A stretch of 64,000 nt of DNA from Streptococcus sciuri (GTDB lineage Bacteria > Bacillota > Bacilli > Lactobacillales > Streptococcaceae), in the NCBI RefSeq assembly GCF_024814375.1, contig NZ_JANUXX010000001.1:186001-250000 (forward strand). Reading direction: 5' to 3'. Positions within the stretch are counted from its first letter, which is position 1; each line of letters begins with the position of its first letter. The notes under the pieces were generated by a model. It was not told the DNA's origin and did no database searches. It was given only the letters and a program-made list of their open reading frames with translations. This document shows positions 33,991 through 44,212 of this stretch, one piece after another. The position numbers were made by a program, and so were the translations under genes.

Positions 33991-36093
33991 ATGGCAACAG
34001 CAACCAAAACGAAAAGGAAAAAAGCAACGACGAAAAAAAATTTAGTTATCGTTGAATCTCCTGCAAAGGCTAAAACAATTGAAAAATACTTAGGGCGCAA
34101 TTACCGAGTAGTAGCCTCTGTTGGACATATCCGTGATTTGAAAAAGTCAAGTATGTCTATTGATTTTGATAATAACTATGAACCACAGTATATCAATATC
34201 CGTGGTAAAGGATCTTTGATTAACGACTTAAAACAAGAAGCCAAAAGAGCGAAAAGCGTCTTTCTAGCAAGTGACCCAGACCGAGAAGGAGAAGCAATTT
34301 CTTGGCATTTAGCACATATTCTGAATCTTAATCTCAAGGAAAAAAATCGTGTCGTCTTCAATGAAATTACCAAGGATGCTGTTAAAAATGCTTTTGTTGA
34401 ACCTCGTCAGATTGATATGAATTTGGTTGATGCTCAACAAGCGAGACGTGTACTTGACCGTATTGTGGGATACTCCATTTCACCTATCCTATGGAAAAAA
34501 GTCAAAAAGGGGCTTTCCGCTGGACGCGTGCAATCAGTTGCTTTAAAACTCATCATTGATCGTGAAAATGAAATTAAAGCCTTTAAACCTGAAGAATATT
34601 GGATTATTGATGGTGCATTTAAAAAAGGCACACGCAAATTTAATGCAGTTTTTTATGGCTTAGACGGTAAAAAGCAAAAACTTAAAACTAACGATGATGT
34701 CAAAGAAGTTCTCTCACGAATTCAAGGAAATGACTTTACCGTTGATAAAGTAGAAAAAAAAGAACGCCGAAGAAATGCACCACTGCCTTATACAACTTCA
34801 TCTCTTCAACAGGATGCTGCCAATAAAATTAATTTTAGAACTCGCAAGACTATGATGCTGGCACAGCAACTCTACGAAGGAATTAGTTTAGGAAAAAGAG
34901 GTACTCAGGGACTTATTACTTACATGCGTACTGATTCAACACGCATCAGTCCCTTAGCTAAAAACGATGCAGCTAACTTTATCTCAGAGCGTTACGGTGA
35001 AAAATACTCAAAACACGGTAGTCGCATTAAAAATAGTGCTAGCGCCCAAGACGCACATGAAGCTATTCGCCCCTCAAATGTCAATCAAACACCTGAGTCT
35101 ATCGCTAAATATCTGGACAAAGATCAGCTCAAACTCTATACCTTGATTTGGAATCGGTTTGTCGCCAGTCAGATGACAACAGCTATTTTTGATACGATGA
35201 AAGTCACCTTATCACAAAATGGAGTTGTTTTCACAGCTAATGGTAGTAAAATCAAATTTGACGGCTATTTAGCAGTCTATAATGACTCTGATAAAAATAA
35301 AATGCTTCCTGAAATGAAAGAAGGAGATACTGTCAAGAAAATCACTGTTCAGCCAGAGCAACATTTTACCCAGCCACCGGCTAGATATTCTGAAGCGACA
35401 CTGATTAAGACGCTTGAGGAAAACGGAGTTGGTCGTCCATCCACCTATGCACCGACTCTTGAGACGATTCAAAAACGGTACTATGTTACCTTGTCTGCTA
35501 AACGTTTTGAACCGACTGAGCTTGGTATGATTGTCAATAGCTTGATTGTTGCATTTTTCCCAGATATTGTTGATGTAGCATTTACAGCAGAACTGGAAAA
35601 CAAACTAGATGAAATTGAAATAGGCAAAGAAGAATGGCAACACGTTATTGATCGCTTTTATAAGCCTTTTGAAAAAGAACTTATGAAAGCAGAAAGTGAG
35701 ATAGAAAAAATTCAAATTAAAGACGAACCTGCAGGATTTGACTGCGATGTTTGTGGTTCACCTATGGTTATCAAACTAGGACGCTACGGTAAGTTTTATG
35801 CTTGTAGTAACTTTCCAGAGTGTCGCAATACCAAAGCTATCACCAAAGAAATTGGTGTGACTTGTCCATTGTGCCTTAAAGGACAAGTCATTGAGCGCAA
35901 AACTAAGCGCAATCGTATTTTTTATGGTTGTAATCGCTACCCAGAGTGCGAATTCACTTCTTGGGATAAACCTGTAGGGCGTATCTGCCCCAAATCCGGT
36001 GATTTTCTCATTGAGAAAAAAATCCGTGGTGGTGGCAAACAAGTCATCTGTTCAAACGAAAAGTGCGACTATAGAGAAGAAATTGTAAAATAA
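33991..36093 (+). CDS. topA: DNA topoisomerase I
   Basis: 700 aa type IA enzyme: Toprim motif [18 protein letters not shown] and [12 protein letters not shown], the catalytic Tyr in [11 protein letters not shown], and three C-terminal zinc fingers (CDVCGSP, CPLCLKG, CPKSG). Relaxes negative supercoils. Lysine-rich N-terminal tail. No good ribosome site: GAGAAAG is 15 bases upstream. Confidence 0.97.
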   Translation: MATATKTKRKKATTKKNLVIVESPAKAKTIEKYLGRNYRVVASVGHIRDLKKSSMSIDFDNNYEPQYINIRGKGSLINDLKQEAKRAKSVFLASDPDREGEAISWHLAHILNLNLKEKNRVVFNEITKDAVKNAFVEPRQIDMNLVDAQQARRVLDRIVGYSISPILWKKVKKGLSAGRVQSVALKLIIDRENEIKAFKPEEYWIIDGAFKKGTRKFNAVFYGLDGKKQKLKTNDDVKEVLSRIQGNDFTVDKVEKKERRRNAPLPYTTSSLQQDAANKINFRTRKTMMLAQQLYEGISLGKRGTQGLITYMRTDSTRISPLAKNDAANFISERYGEKYSKHGSRIKNSASAQDAHEAIRPSNVNQTPESIAKYLDKDQLKLYTLIWNRFVASQMTTAIFDTMKVTLSQNGVVFTANGSKIKFDGYLAVYNDSDKNKMLPEMKEGDTVKKITVQPEQHFTQPPARYSEATLIKTLEENGVGRPSTYAPTLETIQKRYYVTLSAKRFEPTELGMIVNSLIVAFFPDIVDVAFTAELENKLDEIEIGKEEWQHVIDRFYKPFEKELMKAESEIEKIQIKDEPAGFDCDVCGSPMVIKLGRYGKFYACSNFPECRNTKAITKEIGVTCPLCLKGQVIERKTKRNRIFYGCNRYPECEFTSWDKPVGRICPKSGDFLIEKKIRGGGKQVICSNEKCDYREEIVK

Positions 36094-36137
36094 ACACAAA
36101 CTAAAAACTGCTAAAAAAGCAGTTTTTAGTTTGTGTT
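36093..36137 (+). terminator. topA terminator
   Basis: A 20-bp near-perfect stem (AACACAAACTAAAAACTGCT) with a five-A loop, starting at the stop codon. Confidence 0.85.
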
Positions 36138-36192
36138 GTTTGCAAAACTTTTCTAAAATGTATTAGAACGTGTAAAATATTTGAGGTGAAAA

Positions 36193-36448
36193 ATGAAATT
36201 AGGTGTTAAATTAGCTTTAGAAATTTTACAAAATAAAGAAATAATCACTAAAGAAAATTTTGAAAAATTAAAGATAACAAGTGGTTTTGCAGTTAATCAA
36301 GCTTTTAGAGAAACTATGGGGACTGCTGATTGAAAAAATAATTCAAGAAACCGCTCTTTTAGTTCAGAAGAAATTTGGTAAACTAGGAGATACACCATTT
36401 AAAACTACTCTAACATTGAATGATGATATTAAATCATATATAGATTAG
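36193..36448 (+). pseudogene. Small unknown gene, frameshifted
   Basis: ATG 36193 (TTGAGGTG upstream) reads MKLGVKLALEILQNKEIITK to a TGA at 36331; shifting one base after RETM continues LLIEKIIQETALLVQKKFGK to TAG at 36446. Together about 85 residues, unrecognised. It precedes the EcoRV-like system and may once have belonged to it. Confidence 0.45.
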
Positions 36449-36528
36449 CTCAAATTATATCACTGTATCTTTATCTTATATAATCAGAATAGTTATTAGA
36501 GCAGCGTTATTAAAGAGGAGAATTTACT

Positions 36529-36600
36529 ATGATAAAACCAATATTAAACGCAGAAAAAATAGTAATAAGATATTTTCATGTTAGTAGTATAAAAAAATAG
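36529..36600 (+). CDS. 23-codon ORF with strong ribosome site
   Basis: AAAGAGGAG lies eight bases before ATG; peptide MIKPILNAEKIVIRYFHVSS-IKK. Its stop overlaps a TATAAT (36599-36604) that would serve the next gene. Could be a leader peptide or the stub of a deleted gene. Confidence 0.3.
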   Translation: MIKPILNAEKIVIRYFHVSSIKK

Positions 36601-36639
36601 TATAATAGAAAACAAACAGTAAGTAAGAGAGGTTTAGAA

Positions 36640-37527
36640 GTGTTACCGAAAAAAATTATTACCCCTAAAGTACCACCTATTAAAATACAGGGAATAAAAA
36701 CAAAGTTAGTTCCTTTCATCGCTGAATCTGTTAAATGGGACGGAAAAGGCACCTATTTTGAACCATTTATGGGTTCTGGAGTAGTTGGATTTAACCTAGA
36801 GCCTGAGCGTGCTATTTTTAGCGATACTAACCCTTATATCATTCAATTTTATAAAGACATTCAATCAAAAAAGATTACATCAGAAATAGTGAGAAACTAT
36901 TTAGAAAAAGAATCAATTAAGTTAGCTAATACTTTAGCTGATAAAACATCTTACTATTATGAAGTGCGAAATAGATTTAATAAGGAACATAACTCACTAG
37001 ATTTTTTGTTTTTACAACGTTCCAATTTTAATGGCATGATGCGCTTTAATAATAAAGGTAACTATAATGTTCCTTTTGGACGAAAACCAGAAAGATTTCA
37101 GAAAGCATTAATCACAAAAATTGTAAATCAAGTTGCATGGGTTGAAAGAATAATGGAGGACAAAGATTGGCAATTTATCTGTATGCCATTTACGGAAGCA
37201 TTTGTAATGATGAAGAAAAATGACTTCGTGTATTTAGACCCACCTTATATCAACCGTTATGATGGTTATTATGATTCTTGGAGTGAAGAATACGCAGTAT
37301 TACTTGCAGAACTTACTCAAAAAGGAAAAGCGGGATATGCTTTTAGTATGTGGTACGAAAATAAATACAGAAAAAATGATCACATGGAAAGATGGACTGA
37401 TGGAAAACTTTTGACTACTGAACATTTTTACCACTTAGGAGCAAAAGAGTCTAACAGGAATAAGATGATAGAAGCGCTAGTAATAAGTGAATCAAACTTA
37501 AACTCAGATGAAGTGAAAACTGAATAA
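36640..37527 (+). CDS. D12-class N6-adenine methyltransferase, EcoRV-type partner
   Basis: 295 aa from GTG 36640 (AGAGAGG seven bases before). SAM motif FEPFMGSGVVGFN near residue 40 and catalytic DPPY (YLDPPYINRYDGYY) near 195 place it in the D12/Dam family, as is M.EcoRV. It converges on an EcoRV-like endonuclease, so it likely protects GATATC. Dam/DpnM specificity (GATC) would be the other possibility without that neighbour. Confidence 0.85.
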   Translation: MLPKKIITPKVPPIKIQGIKTKLVPFIAESVKWDGKGTYFEPFMGSGVVGFNLEPERAIFSDTNPYIIQFYKDIQSKKITSEIVRNYLEKESIKLANTLADKTSYYYEVRNRFNKEHNSLDFLFLQRSNFNGMMRFNNKGNYNVPFGRKPERFQKALITKIVNQVAWVERIMEDKDWQFICMPFTEAFVMMKKNDFVYLDPPYINRYDGYYDSWSEEYAVLLAELTQKGKAGYAFSMWYENKYRKNDHMERWTDGKLLTTEHFYHLGAKESNRNKMIEALVISESNLNSDEVKTE

Positions 37528-37550
37528 GAGCAATTACCCTTTTTGAAATA

Positions 37551-37582
37551 TAAAAAATAGAGCTGAGTGCTCTATTTTTTAT
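37551..37582. terminator. Bidirectional terminator between methyltransferase and endonuclease
   Basis: AAAAAATAGAGC, TGAGT loop, GCTCTATTTTTT; overlaps the end of the endonuclease gene and serves both converging genes. Confidence 0.85.
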
Positions 37583-38402
37583 TAAATGTTTCATCATATT
37601 GGGATAGATAATCTAAATATAATTTTTTTAATTCTAGCGATTTAGTTTTATCTGCTTTAGAGACCCAATCAATATAAGTATCGATATTATTATATAATGA
37701 TTGCTTTATATCTTTGCTATCAGTATATTTTGGATGATTTACCCAATAATCATGGAAAGTATCTTTTCCTAAAACAGAAAATGGTCCAGCACCGTATACA
37801 AAAGGTTTGATAGAAGCAGAAGTAATTGTTCCGATATTATCGGTATTTCCACTCCCCTTCTTATCACCACATATCCTATATTTTTCCTGAACAAATACTT
37901 CTATATTTTTATAAGCAGGAATTATAGAATTTAAATTCTCAAAAGCAACTTTTCCAGTAGTTGGTTTCGTCTCACGAGTATAGACAACGCCTAAAATATA
38001 ATGACTGTCATAATCAGAATAATTACCTACAATATTCTTTGTTCCATTCCTCATAAAACTTGTAAAACTACCACCAGTAAAGCCAAATTTTGCTTTTTTG
38101 CTTCTCCTGTATGTCGTTTTTACATCAACAGCTATTTTTCTTCCATTGGGCTTTACGAAATAAAAATCTGGATATACTGTTTGCTGGTCGGATTCATATA
38201 AAGTATAGCCTAATTCAATGGCTGTATTATTCAAAGCTTCAAAAGTTAAAACTTCAAAGAGTCTGCCTAGTATTTTTGAATCGCTACCAAACGTGTAGAT
38301 TTCTTCCTGTTTATTTACAAAACCAACAAGCTCCCACTCATTTTCATCTTTTGGAAGATACTTAGTAATAGTCTCAATTATTTTATCTGTATAAGGTAGC
38401 AT
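37572..38402 (-). CDS. EcoRV-like type II restriction endonuclease
   Basis: 276 aa with clear block-by-block likeness to EcoRV: LFEVLTF (Glu50), YPDFYFVKPNGRKIAVDVKT (catalytic Asp79, Asp93, Lys95), GGSFTSFMRNGTKNIV, and GDKKGSGNTDNIGTI matching the recognition-loop segment of EcoRV (GDLAGSGNTTNIG). All three catalytic residues are kept. Expected cut site GATATC, blunt. Transcribed toward its methyltransferase, separated by 44 bases and a shared terminator. Confidence 0.85.
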   Translation of the reverse strand: MLPYTDKIIETITKYLPKDENEWELVGFVNKQEEIYTFGSDSKILGRLFEVLTFEALNNTAIELGYTLYESDQQTVYPDFYFVKPNGRKIAVDVKTTYRRSKKAKFGFTGGSFTSFMRNGTKNIVGNYSDYDSHYILGVVYTRETKPTTGKVAFENLNSIIPAYKNIEVFVQEKYRICGDKKGSGNTDNIGTITSASIKPFVYGAGPFSVLGKDTFHDYWVNHPKYTDSKDIKQSLYNNIDTYIDWVSKADKTKSLELKKLYLDYLSQYDETFNKK

Positions 38403-38428
38403 GTACTGACTTCCTTTGTTTTTATTTA

Positions 38429-38472
38429 CTCTATTAAAGGCTCTGAAACACTGGTTTCAAAGCCTTTTTGAT
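38429..38472 (-). terminator. Hairpin after guaA
   Basis: AAAGGCTcTGAAAC pairs with GTTTCAaAGCCTTT on either strand; lies just past the guaA stop and before the endonuclease start. Confidence 0.6.
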
Positions 38473-38482
38473 TCATTTTTGT

Positions 38483-40048
38483 TTATTCCCATTCAACGGT
38501 TGCAGGTGGTTTACTTGTGATATCATAGACAACGCGGTTGACGTGGTCTACTTCATTGACAATCCGAACAGAAATTTTTTGCAAAACTTCCCAAGGAATG
38601 TGGGCAAAGTCAGCAGTCATACCATCGATAGACGTGATAGCACGAATAGCAATGGTATAGTCATAGGTACGACCATCTCCCATAACACCTACAGAACGTA
38701 CGCCAGTATTAACTGTGAAATATTGCCAAATATCACGCTCAAGACCAGCTCTGGCGATTTCTTCACGTAAAATAGCATCTGATTCACGAACTGTTTCCAA
38801 TTTTTCAGGAGTGATATCCCCTATGACACGGATAGCGAGTCCTGGACCTGGGAATGGTTGACGCCATACAATCTCATCTGGCATACCAAGCGCTGTCCCT
38901 AGAGCACGAACTTCATCTTTAAAGAGCGTATTTAGTGGTTCAATGAGTTCAAACTGCATATCTTCTGGAAGACCACCAACATTATGGTGTGATTTAATCG
39001 TTTGTGCTGTTTCTGTCCCAGATTCGATAACGTCTGTGTAGAGAGTTCCTTGTGCGAGAAAGTCAACACCTTCTAGTTTACTTGCCTCATCATCAAAGAC
39101 ATAGACAAATTCATTTCCTATAATTTTACGCTTTTTCTCTGGATCATCAACACCAGCGAGTAAATCTAGAAAACGTTTTGAAGCATCAACACGAATGATA
39201 TTGAGACCAAATTTCCCACCAAGCATGTGCATAACTTGATCACTCTCTCCTTTTCGAAGAAGTCCATGATCAACAAAGATAGAAGTCAACTGATCGCCGA
39301 TAGCTCTCTGCAAGAGAACTCCAACAACAGATGAGTCAACCCCACCAGACAAACCGAGAAGAACCTTGCGATTACCAACTTTTTGACGAATAGCTGCAAT
39401 TTGCATGTCAATGAAATTTTCCATTGACCAATCTCCTTTTGCACCGCAAATAGCAAAAGCAAAATTGTGTAAGATAGCATTACCAAACTCTGAATGACGT
39501 ACTTCTGGGTGGAACTGGATACCGTAAATGTGTTTTTCAGTATTTTCAATGGCTGCGTAAGGACAATCAACAGAGTCTCCAACGAGGTGGAAAGACTCTG
39601 GGATTTTTGTGACAGCATCGCCATGGCTCATCAATACAGTTTGCTCTTTAGGTGTCTCTTTAAAGAGTTCAGAGTCTACTTTTAAACGTAAAGTAGACTG
39701 GCCGTACTCGCTATTTCCAGCTTCAGAGGCAGGAACAACTTTTCCACCTAATTGACTCGTCAATAGCTGCATACCATAACAAATCCCAAGAATCGGAATA
39801 CCTAACTCAAAAATCTCGGAATCAATTCCAAAAGCATTGTCTGCATAAACAGAATTTGGCCCCCCAGAAAGGACAATTCCAATTGGGTTTAGTTCTTTGA
39901 CTTCTTTGGCAGAAATCTTATGACTCTTCAATTCTGAAAATACTCCAAATTCACGAATACGGCGAGCTATCAGTTGATTATATTGACTACCGTAATCCAA
40001 AACGATGATTTTTTGAACATCATTCAATTGTTCTGCATTATCAATCAT
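38483..40048 (-). CDS. guaA: GMP synthase (glutamine-hydrolysing)
   Basis: 521 aa. N-terminal class I glutamine amidotransferase with GICYGMQLL (nucleophile Cys) and [10 protein letters not shown]-loop [10 protein letters not shown] in the ATP pyrophosphatase domain; C-terminal dimerisation domain ending [11 protein letters not shown]. Converts XMP to GMP. Runs opposite to its neighbours on this arm. Confidence 0.97.
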   Translation of the reverse strand: MIDNAEQLNDVQKIIVLDYGSQYNQLIARRIREFGVFSELKSHKISAKEVKELNPIGIVLSGGPNSVYADNAFGIDSEIFELGIPILGICYGMQLLTSQLGGKVVPASEAGNSEYGQSTLRLKVDSELFKETPKEQTVLMSHGDAVTKIPESFHLVGDSVDCPYAAIENTEKHIYGIQFHPEVRHSEFGNAILHNFAFAICGAKGDWSMENFIDMQIAAIRQKVGNRKVLLGLSGGVDSSVVGVLLQRAIGDQLTSIFVDHGLLRKGESDQVMHMLGGKFGLNIIRVDASKRFLDLLAGVDDPEKKRKIIGNEFVYVFDDEASKLEGVDFLAQGTLYTDVIESGTETAQTIKSHHNVGGLPEDMQFELIEPLNTLFKDEVRALGTALGMPDEIVWRQPFPGPGLAIRVIGDITPEKLETVRESDAILREEIARAGLERDIWQYFTVNTGVRSVGVMGDGRTYDYTIAIRAITSIDGMTADFAHIPWEVLQKISVRIVNEVDHVNRVVYDITSKPPATVEWE

Positions 40049-40189
40049 GTGTTTCCTTTCTTTTATGTTAGAAACCTAACAAGTTTAATTTCATTTTAGC
40101 ATATTTTAGCGAAAATAGCAGTACTCGCTTATATTTTTTTCTGTCTCAAAAAATGGTAAAATAAAGAAAGAACAGATAAAGGAGTCAAT

Positions 40190-40894
40190 ATGGTACCAGC
40201 CTATATTAAAATACATGACTATATCAAAAAAGAAATAGAAAAAGAGCATTGGGTAATTGGTGAACGTCTGCCCAGTGAGCGTGATTTGGCAGAGATGTTT
40301 TTAGTAAGTCGGATGACGCTGAGACAGGCTATTTCTCTTCTAGTAGATGAGGGCATTCTTGAACGTCGTATTGGTAGCGGTACGTTTGTGGCTAGTAAAC
40401 GTGTTCAAGAAAAAATGTCAGGTACAACTAGCTTTTCAGATATTATTATAAGCCAAGGCAAGACCCCATCTAGCAAATTGCTATCTTACAAGCGAAAATT
40501 AGCCGATAAGACGGAGTGTGAAAAACTCCACCTCACCAACATGCCTGCCTACGTTATTCAGATGGAGCGGATACGCTATGCTGATGGTGTTCCCTTGGTA
40601 TACGAGATTACCTCCATTCCTGAAGAACTCATCAAAAATGTTAATCGCAAGGACATTGCAGAGCAGTTTTTTAAAACTTTAATCAATAATGGATTTGAAA
40701 TCGGCAGGAGCAGTCAAACGATATCCGCACGTAATGCATCAGAGCGTATTGCTGAAATTTTACACACTAAGCGCGGTAGTGCTCTACTGACTTTGGTGCA
40801 AATCTCCTATCTCAAAGATGGCACACCTTTTGAATATGTTCATAGTCAGTATGTCGGTGAACGTTTTGAGTTTTATTTGGAAAACCAAGGATAG
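40190..40894 (+). CDS. GntR/HutC-family regulator with UTRA domain (NagR-like)
   Basis: 234 aa: wHTH (RLPSERDLAEMFLVSRMTLR) then a UTRA ligand domain ending FEYVHSQYVGERFEFYLE. HutC members of this kind sense sugar phosphates; NagR binds glucosamine-6-phosphate. The two ACTATACCA sites at glmS, 20 kb left, are of HutC type, so this is a candidate glmS repressor. Divergent from guaA; no such operator in its own promoter. Confidence 0.85.
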   Translation: MVPAYIKIHDYIKKEIEKEHWVIGERLPSERDLAEMFLVSRMTLRQAISLLVDEGILERRIGSGTFVASKRVQEKMSGTTSFSDIIISQGKTPSSKLLSYKRKLADKTECEKLHLTNMPAYVIQMERIRYADGVPLVYEITSIPEELIKNVNRKDIAEQFFKTLINNGFEIGRSSQTISARNASERIAEILHTKRGSALLTLVQISYLKDGTPFEYVHSQYVGERFEFYLENQG

Positions 40895-40959
40895 TTTACG
40901 TTGTTTTATTTATGTAAACTGTCCTTTCAAAAAGACTATAAAAGGTTAGTATTTTTTGG

Positions 40960-40965
40960 TATAAT
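40960..40965 (+). promoter_or_regulatory. Extended -10 just ahead of ylxM
   Basis: TTGGTATAAT ends seven bases before the ylxM ATG with no Shine-Dalgarno between, so the transcript would start at or next to the ATG. Confidence 0.5.
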
Positions 40966-40971
40966 AAATCT

Positions 40972-41304
40972 ATGGAAATTGAAAAAACCAATCGCATGAA
41001 TGCGCTTTTTGAGTTCTATGCAACGCTATTAACGGATAAACAAATGAATTATATAGAGCTTTATTACGCTGATGACTATAGTTTAGGTGAGATTGCCGAG
41101 GAGTTCAAGGTAAGTCGTCAAGCTGTTTATGATAACATCAAACGTACTGAAAAGATTTTAGAAGCCTATGAGATGAAATTGCATATGTATTCGGATTATA
41201 TCGTGCGCAGTCAAATTTTTGATGATATTTTGAAAAAATATCCCAAAGATAGCTATTTACAAGAAAAAATACAACTCTTAAGTAGTATTGACAATAGAGA
41301 TTAA
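40972..41304 (+). CDS. ylxM: YlxM, signal recognition particle-associated HTH protein
   Basis: 110 aa UPF0122 protein with a sigma-like helix-turn-helix ([21 protein letters not shown]). Modulates SRP GTPases in streptococci. Upstream of ffh with a gap of ten bases, a conserved pair. No ribosome site seen. Confidence 0.93.
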   Translation: MEIEKTNRMNALFEFYATLLTDKQMNYIELYYADDYSLGEIAEEFKVSRQAVYDNIKRTEKILEAYEMKLHMYSDYIVRSQIFDDILKKYPKDSYLQEKIQLLSSIDNRD

Positions 41305-41314
41305 GGAGAAAATC

Positions 41315-42874
41315 ATGGCATTTGAAAGTTTAACCGAACGTTTACAAAACGTTTTTAAAAATATTCGCGGTAAAAAGAAATTATCAGAAAAAGAAGTTCA
41401 AGAAGTCACCAAAGAAATCCGATTAGCACTTCTTGAAGCTGACGTTGCCCTACCTGTAGTTAAAACCTTTATCAAACGTGTTCGCAAACGTGCTATTGGT
41501 CACGAAATTATTGATACACTTGATCCAACTCAACAAATCATTAAAATCGTCAATGAAGAATTAACTGAGATTTTAGGATCGCAAACAGCTGAATTAGAAA
41601 AATCTCAAAAAATTCCAACTATCATTATGATGGTTGGTCTCCAAGGAGCTGGTAAAACGACTTTTGCTGGTAAATTAGCCAATAAACTCATTAAAGATGA
41701 AAAGGCACGCCCACTTATGATTGCTGCTGATATTTACCGCCCAGCAGCAATCGACCAATTAAAAACACTTGGTCAACAAATCAATGTGCCTGTTTTTGAC
41801 ATGGGAATAGAACATCCTGCGGTTGATATTGTTCGTCAAGGGCTGGTACAAGCTCAAACTAATCATAATGATTATGTTATTATTGATACAGCTGGACGTC
41901 TACAAATTGATGAAAAGCTCATGCAAGAGTTACATGATGTCAAGTCTATAGCCCAACCAAATGAGATTTTGTTGGTCATTGATAGTATGATTGGTCAAGA
42001 AGCAGCAAATGTCGCTGATGAATTTAACAAGCAACTGGATATTACGGGAGTTGTCCTTACCAAGATTGACGGAGATACACGTGGTGGTGCTGCCCTTTCT
42101 GTTCGAGAAATCACCGGTAAGCCTATTAAATTTACCGGAACTGGTGAAAAGATTACAGATATTGAAACTTTCCACCCCGACCGCATGTCAAGCCGTATTC
42201 TCGGTATGGGAGATTTGTTAACTCTTATCGAAAAAGCTTCTGCTGAGTATGATGAACAAAAATCATTAGAGCTTGCCGAGAAAATGCGTGAAAACACTTT
42301 TGATTTTAATGATTTCATCGACCAACTCGACCAAGTTCAAAATATGGGACCTATGGAAGATTTACTGAAAATGATTCCCGGTATGGCAAACAATCCAGCA
42401 TTAAAAAATATCAAAGTAGATGAACGTGATATTGCTAGAAAACGTGCTATTGTATCCTCCATGACACCCGAAGAACGTGAAAACCCTGCTCTTCTCAATC
42501 CTAGCCGCCGTAGACGTATCGCAGCAGGTTCGGGAAATAGCTTTGTTGAAGTCAATAAGTTTATCAAAGATTTTAACCAAGCCAAGCAAATGATGCAAGG
42601 TGTTATGTCTGGTGATATGGATAAGATGATGAAACAACTAGGACTAAATCCCAATAATCTTCCTAAAAATAAAGCAAATAACCTAGATATGTCAGCTTTG
42701 GAAGGTATGATGGGAACTCAAGGTATGCCAGATATGTCAGCACTGGGTAACAACATGGATATTAGCCAAATGTTTGGAGGAGGGCTCAAAGGAAAAGTCG
42801 GAGAGTTTGCAACTAAACAAGCCATGAAACGTATGGCAAAGAAGCTAAAGAAAGCTAAGAAAAAACGTAAATAA
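41315..42874 (+). CDS. ffh: Signal recognition particle protein Ffh
   Basis: 519 aa from ATG 41315 (AAGGAG at 41303); the upstream frame start at 41288 lies inside ylxM. NG GTPase: GLQGAGKTT, DTAGRLQID, TKIDGDTRGG; M domain Met-rich after about 300 with a lysine-rich end. Targets membrane proteins to FtsY. Confidence 0.96.
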   Translation: MAFESLTERLQNVFKNIRGKKKLSEKEVQEVTKEIRLALLEADVALPVVKTFIKRVRKRAIGHEIIDTLDPTQQIIKIVNEELTEILGSQTAELEKSQKIPTIIMMVGLQGAGKTTFAGKLANKLIKDEKARPLMIAADIYRPAAIDQLKTLGQQINVPVFDMGIEHPAVDIVRQGLVQAQTNHNDYVIIDTAGRLQIDEKLMQELHDVKSIAQPNEILLVIDSMIGQEAANVADEFNKQLDITGVVLTKIDGDTRGGAALSVREITGKPIKFTGTGEKITDIETFHPDRMSSRILGMGDLLTLIEKASAEYDEQKSLELAEKMRENTFDFNDFIDQLDQVQNMGPMEDLLKMIPGMANNPALKNIKVDERDIARKRAIVSSMTPEERENPALLNPSRRRRIAAGSGNSFVEVNKFIKDFNQAKQMMQGVMSGDMDKMMKQLGLNPNNLPKNKANNLDMSALEGMMGTQGMPDMSALGNNMDISQMFGGGLKGKVGEFATKQAMKRMAKKLKKAKKKRK

Positions 42875-42955
42875 AATGTTTTAATATTGTTTTAGCCAAG
42901 CTAAAAATTTAGGAATAATTAACCTACCAATGTTTAAAATCTTGATATAAGTGAA

Positions 42956-44203
42956 ATGGAGCTAGATTCTATGATTGAAAAGCAAGAAAAATGCGAGACT
43001 GCAATCACTTATTTGAACTCTTATTCTAATGAACTCATTAAATCTAAAAATGTAATTTTTCGTGGGGCTCCAGGAACAGGTAAAACATATTTGGCAAAAA
43101 GGGTTGCTGCAGACATTATCAGCAATGGAGAGCATGATGACTACACTTTATTGACGGATGAACAAAAGAAACAAGTTGAATTTGTTCAATTCCATCCAAG
43201 TTATGATTATTCTGACTTTGTAGAAGGTCTACGTCCAAGAGTAAATGCTGATGGTTCGATGAGTTTTCAACTCGAAGATGGTATTTTTACAAAATTTATT
43301 AAAAAAGCACAGAGAAGCTTTGATGATGACTTTGATGATGCAAGACAGATTTCTGCTTCTGATATTTTGGAAGAATATCTCTCAGAAATAAAACTTGGTG
43401 TTGAGACATTTGAGACTATTACAAGGAACAAATTTTATATTAAAAGTTTTGATGAAAAGTACATTTGTGTTTCAATTCCTAATAACCAAAAGAATACATT
43501 GAATTTAAATAAAACTAAACTTTTATCAATGATTGAATCTGGTAAAAAGTTTGAAAAAGTTAAAGATCTTACAGCCTTTTTTAAAAAGAAAAGTAATAAT
43601 CAAAAGGATTCCTATTATTTTGCAATATTTAATGACATAAAATCTAAAATCGTCAAACCTTTCATTTTTGTGATTGACGAAATGAACAGAGCTGAAATCT
43701 CAAAAGTGTTTGGAGAGCTTTTCTTTTCCATTGACCCAGAGTATCGAGGAAGTGCTGGAGAAGTTTCAACTCAGTATGCGAATCTGCACGAAAACCCAGA
43801 TAAGAAATTTTCAATTCCTGAAAATGTGTATATTATTGGAACAATGAATGATATTGATCGTTCCGTTGATAGCTTTGATTTTGCGATGCGTCGTCGTTTT
43901 CGTTTTATCGAAATTAAAGCAAATGACCATTTGGAGATGTTGAACTGTTTAGGCGATGAGTTAAAAGAAGAAGCTATCAAGCGAATGGAAAATCTTAATA
44001 ATGAAATATCAAGAGTAGATGAACTAAATGAAAATTACTACGTTGGCGCATCTTACTTCCGTAAACTATCTACTTTGACTTTTGATCAATTATGGACAGA
44101 CTATTTACTTCCGCTGTTACGGGATTATGTTCATGGTATGTATGATGAGGAGGAGCTTTTGAAAAAGTTTGAGCAAGCATACAGGGATATCCACCAGAAA
44201 TAG
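42956..44203 (+). CDS. mcrB: McrB-like AAA+ GTPase of a type IV restriction system
   Basis: 415 aa. Starts almost at the Walker A (GAPGTGKT near residue 38), so the N-terminal modified-base-binding domain of E. coli McrB is absent. A non-AAA insert of about 100 residues (120-220) lies between Walker A and Walker B (FVIDEMNRAE, about 240), followed by IGTMNDIDRSVDSFD and the RRRFRF finger. The insert may be the recognition module. Nine bases before mcrC. Confidence 0.85.
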   Translation: MELDSMIEKQEKCETAITYLNSYSNELIKSKNVIFRGAPGTGKTYLAKRVAADIISNGEHDDYTLLTDEQKKQVEFVQFHPSYDYSDFVEGLRPRVNADGSMSFQLEDGIFTKFIKKAQRSFDDDFDDARQISASDILEEYLSEIKLGVETFETITRNKFYIKSFDEKYICVSIPNNQKNTLNLNKTKLLSMIESGKKFEKVKDLTAFFKKKSNNQKDSYYFAIFNDIKSKIVKPFIFVIDEMNRAEISKVFGELFFSIDPEYRGSAGEVSTQYANLHENPDKKFSIPENVYIIGTMNDIDRSVDSFDFAMRRRFRFIEIKANDHLEMLNCLGDELKEEAIKRMENLNNEISRVDELNENYYVGASYFRKLSTLTFDQLWTDYLLPLLRDYVHGMYDEEELLKKFEQAYRDIHQK

Positions 44204-44212
44204 GTGATGTAG

